Origin: CAWBKV01 sp041946675
GTDB taxonomy: Archaea; Halobacteriota; Methanosarcinia; Methanotrichales; Methanotrichaceae
Length of the DNA: 64,000 nucleotides
Reading direction: 5' to 3'
Assembly (NCBI GenBank): GCA_041946675.1
Contig: JBHGAU010000001.1
Span: 1-64,000 of the forward strand
Shown: positions 25,109 through 35,556 of the stretch, piece after piece
How the letters are laid out: every line of letters starts with the position of its first letter
Numbering within the stretch: the first letter of the stretch is position 1
Made by a program: the position numbers and the translations under genes
The notes under the pieces: model-generated
Databases searched by the model: none
What the model was told of the DNA's origin: nothing
The model's input: only the letters and a program-made list of their open reading frames with translations

Positions 25109-25345
25109 CTAGTAATTCTCCAAGAACCATTTCCTGTCAAATTCCTTGATCTGACTGACGGTTGTCTCCGGCTTCCAGATCACGGCCATGGCGATATCAT
25201 CCTCAATATCTATCATCGTATACAGATCCGGCTTAACGAAGGCAGGGATCGTATAGGCGGTTAGAGCCAGCCTGCTCACGTCGGAGATAAATTCTTGGTA
25301 ATACTTTTTCCTAATTATGTAGGTGCTGTCGAAGGTGTCATCCAT
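25109..25345 (-). CDS. Hypothetical protein, 78 aa
   Basis: Small acidic soluble protein (DDTFDSTYIIRKKYYQEF, then IDIEDDIAMAVIWK). I do not recognise a family. GGTGAT lies five bases before ATG 25345, a good ribosome site, and amino-acid use is protein-like. It is a single gene convergent with the pentapeptide gene. Confidence 0.6.
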   Translation of the reverse strand: MDDTFDSTYIIRKKYYQEFISDVSRLALTAYTIPAFVKPDLYTMIDIEDDIAMAVIWKPETTVSQIKEFDRKWFLENY

Positions 25346-25505
25346 AATATCACCTTACGATTAATTATTAAACCTCTATTTCAATCTTTGGAAATTTTGT
25401 TCTGAGGGATTTTTGGCAGGGCTCTATAAAAGGAGCCCAAACCCATATATCCTTATCTCTATTTACTTTACATTGATCATAATAACGCAGGCAGGACGGA
25501 AATTC

Positions 25506-26078
25506 ATGTTGGGAGGGTTAGCCATCAGAAAGCACAGGGTTCTATCTCCCTTGCTGATATTTGTTCTGGCTTGGATATTCATAGGACAGAGCTGGGTCAT
25601 CGGTTTGGGAATATGCAATTGTTGCGGTTCGAGCTGCTATCCTTGTCCCAACAGGGCACTGATAGAGCAGCACATATGGAATAAAGAGATATCTAATTTT
25701 CTCAGCTGCGATGATTGTTACTCCTCCATAAATCCTGGTTACGCCAGAACTCCAGAGATTAATCAACCAATAAATGGAACTGCCAGCTATTGGCTGGACA
25801 AAGGCAACAACTCCTATCTGGCAGGCTCTTATGAAGAGGCTGAAGAATCATATGCTAGAGCAGTGGACATCGATCCATCCCTGATGGAAGGCTGGCTCAA
25901 CATGGGAAACGCCCTGTTCTTCTTGGGCAGATATCAGGAATCATTAAATGCCTATGATGCAGCGCTCAGGCTGGAGCCTCAGAATGCAAATGCATTGGAG
26001 GGCAAAAGACGGATCCTCTTGGCTCTCAATCGCACAGCCGAAGCTGATAGCACTCTGGAAACGGCCCATGTATTATAG
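25506..26078 (+). CDS. Membrane-anchored or exported TPR protein with Cys cluster
   Basis: A 190-residue protein: N-terminal hydrophobic helix (LLIFVLAWIFIGQSWVIGLG), directly followed by a cysteine cluster (CNCCGSSCYPCPN), a linker, then two to three tetratricopeptide repeats (about 95-185: GNNSYLAGSYEEAEESYARA, GNALFFLGRYQESLNAYDAA). TPRs mediate protein contacts. The cluster could bind metal or form disulfides outside the cell. The start at ATG 25506 is chosen because it gives a compact signal or anchor; the frame is open to 25413. Confidence 0.75.
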   Translation: MLGGLAIRKHRVLSPLLIFVLAWIFIGQSWVIGLGICNCCGSSCYPCPNRALIEQHIWNKEISNFLSCDDCYSSINPGYARTPEINQPINGTASYWLDKGNNSYLAGSYEEAEESYARAVDIDPSLMEGWLNMGNALFFLGRYQESLNAYDAALRLEPQNANALEGKRRILLALNRTAEADSTLETAHVL

Positions 26079-26292
26079 TATTATTGAGGATGTAAAGATT
26101 GGTTTTACTGGGTTATGTCAGCAACGGTAACTGCGGTCCAATGATCGGCATAAAACTGCGATGTTGAGGCTCCAGCGGACAAGATCATAAATGTGGTGGA
26201 AATTATCCAGGAGTATCTGTATGGGCATCCTCAGCAATATATACAAAAATTTATGAAGGTATAACGCGTTAATATGTTTTTGGAGGTTTGTC

Positions 26293-27186
26293 ATGAGATT
26301 TAACCAGTTCCTTCTTATGCTGATTGCGATTTTGGCAATATCCACTGTTGTATCAGCACAAGAAATTAATATGGTTCAGCTGAAGCAGATGATGGAAAGC
26401 TCATCAGGGAATCTTACGACCTATGCCTATACTAGGTCCGCCGAGGCCGATATAATTTACACAAATAATACAATTCACAAGGATATCAACCTCGCCAAAT
26501 CCACAAACGGGGAAGTAGATCTTGTAAACCAATCAGGGATGTGGCGCTCGAATCTAACCGACAGGAACAATGGAAATATGCTGACATGGGACGGCTATTT
26601 TGTAAACGGTTCAGAATACTGGAAAGAGGGCCAGAACTGGACAAGGTTCTATGTTCGAAATAGAGCGCAGGTTATGGATGATTATAACGAAATTCCAGGT
26701 CAGATCAATCTCATCTGGTATTCCAACATGAAGATTGTTGGCCAGGAGAACTTCCAGGGTGAAGATGTTTACAAGCTGGTCGGCTCGCCCCTTATGCCGA
26801 TATACAGAGGGATGATTGGCCTGCAGCTGTTGACAGCCTACTTGGAATCGCCTTTCCCGCTGCCTGATAGGCTTGCCAGACGAACTCTCGATATCAGCAG
26901 GACTGGCCTGCTAAATAACAGCAGCATAGTTCTGACAGCCTGGGTTTCCAAGAACAATTCATTGCTAAGAAGGCTGAATATCAACTCCAGCCTGAACATA
27001 ACTCCTCAAAATCTGAATATATCTTCTCCCAGCTATACGATTAAGAGCACCATCAATGAATCTACAGTATACGATAGCTTCGGCGCTCCTCTGAAAATAG
27101 AGCTTCCTGCAGATGCTCAAAATGTATCCTTCAGGCTCAGAGCTGCGGATTGGAGATGGGCTGTATTTGGATCGGTGAGGCCTTAG
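26293..27186 (+). CDS. Secreted glycoprotein-like protein
   Basis: A 297-residue exported protein with signal peptide (FLLMLIAILAISTVVSAQ) and more than ten N-X-S/T sequons. The middle part (MWRSNLTDRNNG, WKEGQNWTRFYV, GQENFQGEDVYKLVG) resembles archaeal lipoprotein-carrier-like (LolA-type beta) surface proteins, but the match is loose. It has an ideal GGAGGT before the ATG. Its stop is followed by the next secreted gene after about 15 bases, so the two form a pair. Confidence 0.75.
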   Translation: MRFNQFLLMLIAILAISTVVSAQEINMVQLKQMMESSSGNLTTYAYTRSAEADIIYTNNTIHKDINLAKSTNGEVDLVNQSGMWRSNLTDRNNGNMLTWDGYFVNGSEYWKEGQNWTRFYVRNRAQVMDDYNEIPGQINLIWYSNMKIVGQENFQGEDVYKLVGSPLMPIYRGMIGLQLLTAYLESPFPLPDRLARRTLDISRTGLLNNSSIVLTAWVSKNNSLLRRLNINSSLNITPQNLNISSPSYTIKSTINESTVYDSFGAPLKIELPADAQNVSFRLRAADWRWAVFGSVRP

Positions 27187-27201
27187 ATGGAGGTGAAAGT
27201 G

Positions 27202-27897
27202 ATGACAGGCAAATTTAATATCAGTATTAGTATTGGAAAATCCAACATTAGTAGATCTACTGCTGAGAAATTCAAGTTCTTCTCTACAGTGCTCTTCATG
27301 GCGACAGTTCTTACTTTCGGCATCTTCACGGTGACTGGGCAGGTCTTGCCTGCTGGCAATCCTGGCCCTGAAGGCGCTTATTGCGTAAATTCAGGCTATC
27401 TCTATGCAACAGTGCCGGGTGTAAACAATGGCAAACCGATATGCCAGTTCCCGGATAACAGCTGGTGCGATGCCCATGCATACTTCATAGGGAACTGCAC
27501 TCCCAGCCTCAGCGGCTACATCAGCCCAAGCGGTTATATTGCCACTGGCGGCATCATCACGCCAAATGGGGCGGTTGCTGCAGGCAGTGTCTATAATCCT
27601 TATGCCATTAACCCCTACTACTATAACAACCCTGCCTACGCCAATGTTACTCAATCAGCTCTGGACATAGCTGATGAAACAAAAACATGTCAGAGTATAG
27701 GTGGCAGAGTCCAGTCGGTGCATACAACTTATGGCGATGTGAATTTGTGCATATTCCCTGACGGTAGTTCCATATCGCTTCCAGAGCTCGCAAGTGGAGT
27801 TTATGCCGGTGCTCCGGGCCCAGTGGTCACCATCAACGGAGTTCCTGTCGATGACAACTGGTACTACTATGCTTACTCCTGGCTGAATGCACCCTAG
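27202..27897 (+). CDS. Secreted protein with two DUF333-like modules
   Basis: A 231-residue exported protein. The hydrophobic segment (VLFMATVLTFGIFTVTG) is followed by two cysteine modules resembling DUF333 (AYCVNSGYL...ICQFPDNSWCDAHAYFIGNC and TCQSIGGRV...NLCIFPDGS), separated by a Tyr/Gly/Pro-rich linker. DUF333 occurs in small secreted proteins of unknown role. The start at ATG 27202 is chosen because GGAGGTGA at 27189-27196 would otherwise lie inside the coding region. Probably co-transcribed with the preceding gene. Confidence 0.75.
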   Translation: MTGKFNISISIGKSNISRSTAEKFKFFSTVLFMATVLTFGIFTVTGQVLPAGNPGPEGAYCVNSGYLYATVPGVNNGKPICQFPDNSWCDAHAYFIGNCTPSLSGYISPSGYIATGGIITPNGAVAAGSVYNPYAINPYYYNNPAYANVTQSALDIADETKTCQSIGGRVQSVHTTYGDVNLCIFPDGSSISLPELASGVYAGAPGPVVTINGVPVDDNWYYYAYSWLNAP

Positions 27898-28127
27898 AAC
27901 GGGATATATAGAAACTATAGGACGGGAAGTACAGAAATGCTCCTGTACTGTCTCGTCTTGTATAGTCTCATCCAGAGCTATCATAAATCAGATTCCGTTC
28001 GGGGATAGCATTTTGCCAGCCATTCATAGTTGTTTTATTACACATTATCATATATCTACTGCAATATTTTATACAATCTTTCAGAAAGGTATTTAACTAT
28101 TAAACTGAATGATTTTTGGGGTAAGTC

Positions 28128-28574
28128 ATGTTCCAGAGAATCTTGATAGCATCGGATGGATCGAAACACAGCGAGTTCGCAGCAAGGGTTGGAGTAGAAC
28201 TGGCCAAAATGTCCGGCGGCAGAGTTACAGCAGTATATGTAGTAGATAAAGCCAGGACTTCTATCAGCGAATCCGGCTATGATGTCGCTCCTGACATAGC
28301 CGATGGCACCAGGCTTGGGCTGCAGAAAGAAGGGATGAATGCGGTTAGCTATATTGAGAATTTGGCTAAATCTTCAGGGGTTGGCTTTGAATCCAAGATT
28401 CTGGTTGGTAATCCCGCCAATGAAATTCTAAAGGAATCAGAGAAAAACCTCATAGATTCAATAGTTATCGGCAGCATAGGCCAGACAGGCATCACCAAGT
28501 TTCTGCTAGGCAGTGTTGCCGAAAAGATAGTCCGCGGCTCTAAAATCCCTGTAATAGTAGTTCCGGGGGCATAA
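28128..28574 (+). CDS. Universal stress protein (UspA family)
   Basis: A 148-residue alpha/beta protein with N-terminal ILIASDGSKHSE and the nucleotide-binding C-terminal motif GSIGQTGITKFLLGSVAEKI ending in IPVIVV. This is the ATP-binding subclass (G-2x-G-9x-G-S/T). GGGGT precedes the ATG, and the leader has TATA-like elements near 28070. Usps respond to stress or energy limitation; the specific role is unknown. Confidence 0.92.
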   Translation: MFQRILIASDGSKHSEFAARVGVELAKMSGGRVTAVYVVDKARTSISESGYDVAPDIADGTRLGLQKEGMNAVSYIENLAKSSGVGFESKILVGNPANEILKESEKNLIDSIVIGSIGQTGITKFLLGSVAEKIVRGSKIPVIVVPGA

Positions 28575-28617
28575 AGCAATAATCCAAAGATAATTGCGAT
28601 AGGAATTTCGCTAAATT

Positions 28618-31600
28618 TTATTTTTTATAGATGAGGGGCGAGCATTTGTTAAGGGCATCTGCCAGTTCATCCATCCTTACAGGCTTGCCTATATAGCCAT
28701 CCATGCCGGCTCCAATGCACATCTCCTTGCTATCCTCCGATACGTAAGCCGTGATGGCTATAATCCTTGGTCCAATACATGGCCAGCGCTGGCGAATTTC
28801 TCTGGTCGCCTCAAAACCGTCCATCTCAGGCATCTTAATATCCATCAATACAACATCGTATGGCTGACGTTCGAGCGCTTGAATGACCTCTATGCCGTTT
28901 GCAGCCATATCGGCTCTGTAGCCCAACTTCTTGAGCATCCCCTGGGTTATCATCTGGCTCGATACATTATCCTCTGCCAGAAGTATGCGAAGCGTCCTCG
29001 TGCCTATCTCATTCACTGTTTGGTCTTCCTCCTGGATGGGATATCCAGCCAAAGCGCTTGTGAGGGCATCATATAGCTGCATTGGCTTAATTGGCTTTGT
29101 CAGGTTTACCGCAGACAGATTTTGAGGAATATGCTGTCCAATCGTTGTGAGCATAATCAAGGGCATATCTCTTCTGAGCCTGCGAATCTTCTCTGCCAGA
29201 ACTATGCCATTCAAATCAGGCATGCCTGCATCTATGATTGCCACATCTGGAACAACACCCTTCTGAACCAGATCGATGGCCGAGTAACTTAGTGAGACGA
29301 CTAAAGGCATCATGCCCCATGACTTGGTCTGATGGCCTAGGAGTCTTCTTATTGTCTGGTTATCATCAACGATGAGTACATTTCGTTTGGCGAGCTTGGG
29401 TTGAGGCCCGGCAGGAAATCTTGCAGCCTTATCAGGCACAGCTTCTGCTTTGATCGTGAAAAGGAATGTTGAGCCCTTTCCCTCTTCGCTCTCAGCCCAA
29501 ATTTTGCCGCCCATGAGCTCAACAAGCCTCTTGCATATGGCAAGCCCCAGACCGGCCCCCTCGTTAAGCCTTGGCGATGTTTTGACCTGGCTGAATGGCG
29601 CAAAGAGCTTGCTTATCTGATCCTGGGGCATACCTATGCCTGTGTCCTGAACAGCGAAATGAAGCTCATATCCAAGACCGTCAGGCTTCGAGGATACGTG
29701 CACCAGGACATCTCCGCTATCTGTAAATTTGACGGCATTGCTGAGCAGGTTGGCGAGTATCTGGCGAAGCCTGGCCGAATCGCTGATTATGGTCTCAGGA
29801 ACATTGCTATCCATTATGTAAGCAATGTCGAGCCCTTTCTCGGCTGCCTTTGTAGATACAAGGTCGAGTGCCTCCTCAATCCTCTGACGCAGGTCAAAGG
29901 GATGAAGCTCAAGCTCAATCTTCTCTTTCTCCATCTTTGAGAAGTCAAGAACATCGTTAATGAGGGCCAGCAGTGCATCACCGTTGATCCTCATATTATC
30001 AATCCAGTCTTTATGCTCAGGTGAAAGAGGCTCCTCAAGAAGGAGGCTCGTGAAGCCGATTATCGAGTTCATGGGCGTTCGTAGCTCATGAGACATATTT
30101 GCCAAGAATGCCGCTTTGGCCCTGACAGCCTCCTCAGCGGCATACTTGGCTGCTAAGAGCTCCTCCTCAGTCTTTTTATGTTCATCAATCTCCGTCTGCA
30201 GCTTCTCATTGATGGCCTCTTGCTCTTCTTTAGCTGCCTGAAGCTCGGCCTCGGCTTTTGCATGCCACTTTATCTCATCGATAAGTTTTGCGTTGATTGA
30301 TTCGAGCTTATCATTGGTTTTCTTGAGCTCAGCAGTCCTGTCAGCAACCCTCAGCTCGAGCTCATCCTTCGCTCTGCGGAGCGCCTCCTCCATCAGCTTC
30401 TGTTCTGTAATATCCACATCAACTACTACACCGGCTATTATTTTGCCATTTTTATCTCTTATAGGAGTTGAGCTGACATGCACAATGCCTTTTGTTCCAT
30501 CCCCTCGAAGAATAGATATCTGTTCGCCTATGGTTACCTCTCCATTCATAAGGGCCCTTGTAAGGGGCCATTCCTTCAGCCGATATTCACTGCCATCAAG
30601 ATGGAATGCTCTATAAGCGTGATTTTCAATATTCTCAATCGGAAGCATTTCGCGCTTCCATATTCTGTCCATCGCTTCATTATTTTTGGCAGATAAGCCA
30701 GATGCATCAGTTATGATAACGCCGGCTGGCATCTGCTGTATAACGGCATCAAGGATCAGCTGATTTTGCTCAGCCCTGTCGATTGCCTCAATAAGCTTCA
30801 GCTCGGCTCTTTTACGCTCTGTGATGTCAACAGAGTTTACTATCACTGCGGGTTTTCCTCTATAAGTTAGCCTCGAACCAGAACTTAGAACCCACCTCTC
30901 TGCTCCATCTTTTCTCACTATCTTATACTCATTCTGCGAGATATGCGTCTCGCCTTCCAGCAGCGCTTTCATGCGTTTTTTCTCTAGTTCCCGGTAATCC
31001 GGATGTACCAGCTCTCCAAGCTTCATGCGGCATCGTTCATCAAGTGAATAGCCGAAAATGGCCTCTGAAGCCTTGTTCGCATAAACGACATGGCAGTCCT
31101 GATAAAGAGTGATCGATGCCTGCGATGTATCTGCTATGATCCTGAACTTCTCCTCGCTCTCTCGCAGCGCCTCCTCTGCCCGCTTACGCTCTGTGATATC
31201 CCGGACAAAGATCGCCATCCTTCCGCCATCTTTTCCAAGATAAAGAGCCGTTATGTCAACATTATAAACCGAGCCGTCCTTACGCCTGTGCCGAGATTCA
31301 AACCGATCGTGTCCACCTGCTTCGATTATCTTTCTTATGCGATCTATAATCTCCTGGGGACCCTCGACTGCCTCTAATTTGCTTATAGGCATACATATCA
31401 GCTCATCTCGAGAATAGCCAGACATTCGGCAATAGGCGTCATTGACTTCGAGGATATCGCCGTTTAAATTGTGGATCCAGACTCCGTCGGATGTGGCATT
31501 GAACAATGTGGAATATTTTTCGGCGATATCTTTCAATTGCGTCTCGATCTGCTTGCGTTCAGTGATGTCGTGGGCGACAACTACAGCCCCAACCGGTCTT

Positions 31601-32481
31601 CCGTCTTCATGGGTGAACGAAATATTCAGGAGCCCATAGACTATTTGTCCATCTTTTGTCCGTCCAGCATATTCTATTGAGTCAGATAACTTCTCCCCTG
31701 AAAGGTGCTTCCTTATCCTGTCACGAAAGATATTTTTGCACTCTCCTTCAAGGAGATCTAGGGGGTTCATCGCTAGAAGCTCATCCCGGGTATAGCGCAT
31801 TGCAGAACACATCACATCATTGACGCTTATGAATCTGGGACCGCGGAAATCGATCTCATAAATCATGCTTGGTGCATGCTTTATGAGCAACCGGGACTTT
31901 TCTTCGGACATCTTCAGCTCTTCTTCCATTCGCTTACGCTCTGTGATATCTGTGAACATCCCCAAAGAGCCCGCAAACTCGCCATCTATGTCCAGTATCG
32001 GAGAAGTGTTCACCATTACCCACAGCGATGACCCGTCTCTTCGAATCAGTTTGAACTCAAAGCGATCTTTGGCACCATTCCGTCGACTATGCTCCCGTTT
32101 TGATAATGCCGCAGCAACGTATTCTTTATCATAAAAATCGATTATATCCTTCCCGATCATCTCCTCAGGACGATATCCAAGCATCTCTACGAACTTATCG
32201 TTAACATAAGTCGTACGAAACTCCGCATCAACTATGATTATGCCCTCGTTGGCCGTCTCAACGATGGAGCGGTACTTTTCCTCATCGAGGTGCGTTATAG
32301 CATTCTGCCGGCTTAGCCTATCCTCGGCAGCCAATAGCTCTTTGAGGCCTGTCTGCAGGCTCTCCAGTACACTAGCCAGAATTTCGGAAACGTTTGCCGG
32401 ACTGCCCGCACATTTGGCCTTAAGCTCCTCTAAACGTTCGGAAAACTCAGATACTCTTCTGGAAAGCTCATCGACCGCCAT
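28618..32481 (-). CDS. Hybrid histidine kinase with five PAS and two receiver domains
   Basis: A 1287-residue soluble signalling protein. Order: N-terminal coiled coil (1-65), five PAS/PAC units (about 68-182, 190-310, 318-435, 440-560, 570-690; each ends with a DITERK-like motif), long coiled coil (about 690-790), HisKA with His798 in SHELRTP, HATPase_c with DTGIGMP and GAGLGLAI, receiver 1 with Asp1084 and receiver 2 with Asp1214 (LMDIKMPEMDG). No membrane helices, so the PAS domains sense internal cues. It lacks a DNA-binding output. Its core is very close to the kinase at 1-2084, and receiver 2 is close to the free receiver at 2749-3168. Divergent from alaS. Confidence 0.95.
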   Translation of the reverse strand: MAVDELSRRVSEFSERLEELKAKCAGSPANVSEILASVLESLQTGLKELLAAEDRLSRQNAITHLDEEKYRSIVETANEGIIIVDAEFRTTYVNDKFVEMLGYRPEEMIGKDIIDFYDKEYVAAALSKREHSRRNGAKDRFEFKLIRRDGSSLWVMVNTSPILDIDGEFAGSLGMFTDITERKRMEEELKMSEEKSRLLIKHAPSMIYEIDFRGPRFISVNDVMCSAMRYTRDELLAMNPLDLLEGECKNIFRDRIRKHLSGEKLSDSIEYAGRTKDGQIVYGLLNISFTHEDGRPVGAVVVAHDITERKQIETQLKDIAEKYSTLFNATSDGVWIHNLNGDILEVNDAYCRMSGYSRDELICMPISKLEAVEGPQEIIDRIRKIIEAGGHDRFESRHRRKDGSVYNVDITALYLGKDGGRMAIFVRDITERKRAEEALRESEEKFRIIADTSQASITLYQDCHVVYANKASEAIFGYSLDERCRMKLGELVHPDYRELEKKRMKALLEGETHISQNEYKIVRKDGAERWVLSSGSRLTYRGKPAVIVNSVDITERKRAELKLIEAIDRAEQNQLILDAVIQQMPAGVIITDASGLSAKNNEAMDRIWKREMLPIENIENHAYRAFHLDGSEYRLKEWPLTRALMNGEVTIGEQISILRGDGTKGIVHVSSTPIRDKNGKIIAGVVVDVDITEQKLMEEALRRAKDELELRVADRTAELKKTNDKLESINAKLIDEIKWHAKAEAELQAAKEEQEAINEKLQTEIDEHKKTEEELLAAKYAAEEAVRAKAAFLANMSHELRTPMNSIIGFTSLLLEEPLSPEHKDWIDNMRINGDALLALINDVLDFSKMEKEKIELELHPFDLRQRIEEALDLVSTKAAEKGLDIAYIMDSNVPETIISDSARLRQILANLLSNAVKFTDSGDVLVHVSSKPDGLGYELHFAVQDTGIGMPQDQISKLFAPFSQVKTSPRLNEGAGLGLAICKRLVELMGGKIWAESEEGKGSTFLFTIKAEAVPDKAARFPAGPQPKLAKRNVLIVDDNQTIRRLLGHQTKSWGMMPLVVSLSYSAIDLVQKGVVPDVAIIDAGMPDLNGIVLAEKIRRLRRDMPLIMLTTIGQHIPQNLSAVNLTKPIKPMQLYDALTSALAGYPIQEEDQTVNEIGTRTLRILLAEDNVSSQMITQGMLKKLGYRADMAANGIEVIQALERQPYDVVLMDIKMPEMDGFEATREIRQRWPCIGPRIIAITAYVSEDSKEMCIGAGMDGYIGKPVRMDELADALNKCSPLIYKK

Positions 32482-32703
32482 TTCTACCTCGGCTTTTATT
32501 GTAGCGGATAATGACGTTATTATTATCTATAAGTTACCCTCTAGAGATGATCCGATAAAAGAATACTGGGCCTGTTGGATCTTTGGTGACCGGATAACTA
32601 ACTTTTTCATGAACCTTTAAAATTTCCGGTGCATACATTCTCAGCATAAGAAAGCCTTTTAGCTTAGCATTGCTCTCCCATCCACAAATAATAGCTGATC
32701 GAT

Positions 32704-35430
32704 ATGTTTTCCGAAGACGAATACCGGCTGGACTTCTTCAGGGATGAAGGATTTCAGCGCAAGAAATGCGAGAGTTGCGGCAAATTCTTCTGGACCCGCA
32801 ATAAGGAAAGAAAGACATGCGGCGATCCTCCCTGCGACCCATATACATTCATAGGCGCACCAATCTTCGCCAAAGAGCATTCATTAGATGAGATGCGTGA
32901 GCATTACCTCAGCTACTTTGAGGTGCGGGGACATACGCGCATACCAAGATATCCAGTCGTTGCAAGATGGCGCGATGATATCTATCTCACAATAGCATCT
33001 ATTGCCGACTTTCAGCCTTTTGTCACATCTGGCCAGGTTCCACCTCCGGCAAACCCGCTGACGATCAGCCAGCCGTGCATAAGGCTGGACGATCTGGACT
33101 CCGTAGGCAAAAGCGGCAGACATCTCACCACCTTCGAGATGATGGCCCACCACGTCTTCAACACACGCGAGCGCGAGATCTACTGGAAGGATAGGACAGT
33201 CCAGCTCTGCGATGATCTTTTGCTTGGCCTGGGCTGCGATCCTTTAGCGGTGACCTATAAGGAGAACCCATGGGCTGGCGGTGGAAACGCCGGTCCGAGC
33301 GTGGAGTGTATGGTCGGCGGACTTGAGCTTGCGACGCTTGTATTCATGGATCTCAAGTCCACGCCAGGGGGCTCAATAGAGATCAAAGGCGAGCGGTATG
33401 AGAAGATGAACAACTACATCGTCGATACCGGCTATGGTCTGGAGAGATTTGTCTGGGCATCGAAGGGAAGCCCGACGATCTATGATGCTATATTCCCCGA
33501 TCTTGTGAGAAGGATCGCAGATCTGGCAGGCGTCGAGCACAACTTGAATGATCCTGAGTATGCCGAGATCTTCGCACAGAACGCCCGTCTGGCAGGGATG
33601 GTCGATCTCGATAGCTATAGCATGCATGATCTGAGGGCAAAGATTGCGTCGAGCATCGGCATATCGCCTGAAAAGCTTGAACGTGCCATCGCTCCTATGG
33701 AGAAGGTTTACGCGGTTGTAGATCATACCCGGTGTCTTGCATATATGCTTGGAGACGGCATAATCCCGTCGAATGTCAAGGCCGGATATCTCGCACGGCT
33801 TGTCATACGGCGCACGCTCCGTCTCATGATGGAGCTTGGCCTAAAGGTGCCACTGGCAGATCTTGTCGAAATGCAGATCTCTCGTCTGGATTACCCTGAC
33901 TGGCAGGAAAGGATGAGGACCATCGGGGAGATACTTAATCAGGAGGAGCAGAAGTACGCTGAGACGCTTGACAAGGGCCAGAGGCTGATCAAGAAGACCG
34001 CGGATTACTATCGCAAGAAGGGTAAACCCATCCCATTGAAGGAGATGATCTCACTCTACGATACTCATGGGATTCCTCCCGAGATCGCAAGAGACTCGGC
34101 AGAGGCGATTGGAGTTGCCGTCGAGCTGCCTGATAACTTCTATTCGCTGGTTGCCAAGACGCATATAAAGGCAGATGCCGAAGAGACAAAGCCGCCGCAG
34201 GTTGCTGGAAAGACAGAGCTTCTATTCTATGAGCATCCATTCGATCAGATATTTGAGGCCGAGGTTACCGGCACCCTCGACGGCAGCGTGATCCTGGATA
34301 GGACTCTATTTTATCCGGAGGGCGGAGGGCAGCCCGCGGATCATGGAACCATTGAGCGCGCAGGCCAAATCTTCGATGTCGTCGGTGTCCAGAAAGCCGG
34401 AGATGTGGTGCTCCATAAGGTTGAGCCCGAGGGCCTGCAACCGGGAGACCATGTTAAGGGCAAGATAGACATGCGCAGGCGTCTGGCACACGCCCGCCAT
34501 CATACGGCTACTCATCTGGTCCACGATTCGGCCAAGCGTATTCTTGGAAAGCACATCTGGCAGGCAGGCGCACAGAAGAGCGAGGATCGTGCCCGTTTAG
34601 ATATATCCCATTACAAGCGTATCAGCGACGATGAGCTGAAGGCAATTGAGCTTGAGGCCAATCGCCGCGTAATGGATATCATACCTGTTGAGACGAAGTT
34701 CCTGCCGAGGACTGAGGCCGAGAAGCTCTTCGGCTTCGAGCTTTATCAGGGAGGCGTGCCGCCTGGGAACACAATTCGTGTTGTGAAGGTAGGCACGGAT
34801 ATAGAGGCATGTGCAGGGACGCATGTCACGAATACAGGCATGATTGGGCCTATCAAGATCCTGCGGACTGAGCGCATTCAGGACGGCGTAGAAAGGGTGG
34901 AGTTTGCAGCAGGCGAGGCTGCAGTAAAGGCAGTGCAGGCGAGAGATGATCTTCTCGGCGAGGCCTCAGGAGTTCTGCGAGTACCGACTGATCAGCTTCC
35001 GAAGACTGCATCCAGGTTCTTTGAGGAGTGGAAGGATCAGCAGAAAGAGATTGAGCGCTTGAAGGAGGATCTGGCCAGGGAACGGATCAGATCGCTCACT
35101 TCCGAAGCACGCGATCTAGACGGTCTGAAGATCGTTGTTCAGAAGATGGGGAGCGCAGATATCGATGAGCTTCTCAAGGCAGCCACACTTCTGGCAGGGC
35201 AGGACTATGTGGCGCTGCTGGGATCTGTTACAGGAAAACTCGTTGTTGCCGTTGGAAAGTCGGGCCTTGAGAAAGGAATCAAGGCAGGGAACATCGTCAA
35301 AGCGGCATCCAAGGCTCTCGGCGGCGGAGGCGGCGGAACGCCTGAGCTTGCCCAGGGCGGAGGGCCTGATGTTGCAAAGCTTGATGAGGCGCTTAAGCTG
35401 GGGGTGGAAGCGATGAGGTCGAGGACCTAA
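32704..35430 (+). CDS. alaS: Alanine--tRNA ligase, archaeal type
   Basis: A 908-residue class II synthetase. The N-terminus has the archaeal zinc module (CESCGKFFWTRN...CGDPPC), then the catalytic core (residues to about 470), editing domain with HHTATHL and CAGTH motifs, coiled coil (about 760-800) and C-Ala domain with a Gly-rich end (LGGGGGGTPELAQ). It charges tRNA-Ala and clears mischarged Ser and Gly. TTTAAAATTT at about 32616 is a possible TATA box. No strong ribosome site precedes ATG 32704. Confidence 0.97.
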   Translation: MFSEDEYRLDFFRDEGFQRKKCESCGKFFWTRNKERKTCGDPPCDPYTFIGAPIFAKEHSLDEMREHYLSYFEVRGHTRIPRYPVVARWRDDIYLTIASIADFQPFVTSGQVPPPANPLTISQPCIRLDDLDSVGKSGRHLTTFEMMAHHVFNTREREIYWKDRTVQLCDDLLLGLGCDPLAVTYKENPWAGGGNAGPSVECMVGGLELATLVFMDLKSTPGGSIEIKGERYEKMNNYIVDTGYGLERFVWASKGSPTIYDAIFPDLVRRIADLAGVEHNLNDPEYAEIFAQNARLAGMVDLDSYSMHDLRAKIASSIGISPEKLERAIAPMEKVYAVVDHTRCLAYMLGDGIIPSNVKAGYLARLVIRRTLRLMMELGLKVPLADLVEMQISRLDYPDWQERMRTIGEILNQEEQKYAETLDKGQRLIKKTADYYRKKGKPIPLKEMISLYDTHGIPPEIARDSAEAIGVAVELPDNFYSLVAKTHIKADAEETKPPQVAGKTELLFYEHPFDQIFEAEVTGTLDGSVILDRTLFYPEGGGQPADHGTIERAGQIFDVVGVQKAGDVVLHKVEPEGLQPGDHVKGKIDMRRRLAHARHHTATHLVHDSAKRILGKHIWQAGAQKSEDRARLDISHYKRISDDELKAIELEANRRVMDIIPVETKFLPRTEAEKLFGFELYQGGVPPGNTIRVVKVGTDIEACAGTHVTNTGMIGPIKILRTERIQDGVERVEFAAGEAAVKAVQARDDLLGEASGVLRVPTDQLPKTASRFFEEWKDQQKEIERLKEDLARERIRSLTSEARDLDGLKIVVQKMGSADIDELLKAATLLAGQDYVALLGSVTGKLVVAVGKSGLEKGIKAGNIVKAASKALGGGGGGTPELAQGGGPDVAKLDEALKLGVEAMRSRT

Positions 35431-35556
35431 TTTTTTGGCAGCATCATGAATTTTAAGCATCTAAAGGCCGGGGTATTCGTGACCCTCCGCGCTTCCGAAG
35501 TAAATAAATGGAGAGGCACAAAAAAAATTTAGCATGGCTGCCTCTCCCCAAACCCA

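Noticed and set aside
26163..26264. 33-codon open stretch (EAPADKIINVVEIIQEYLYG...) before the gene at 26293
   Set aside because: No start codon, no ribosome site and no recognised family; it overlaps the likely promoter of the next gene.
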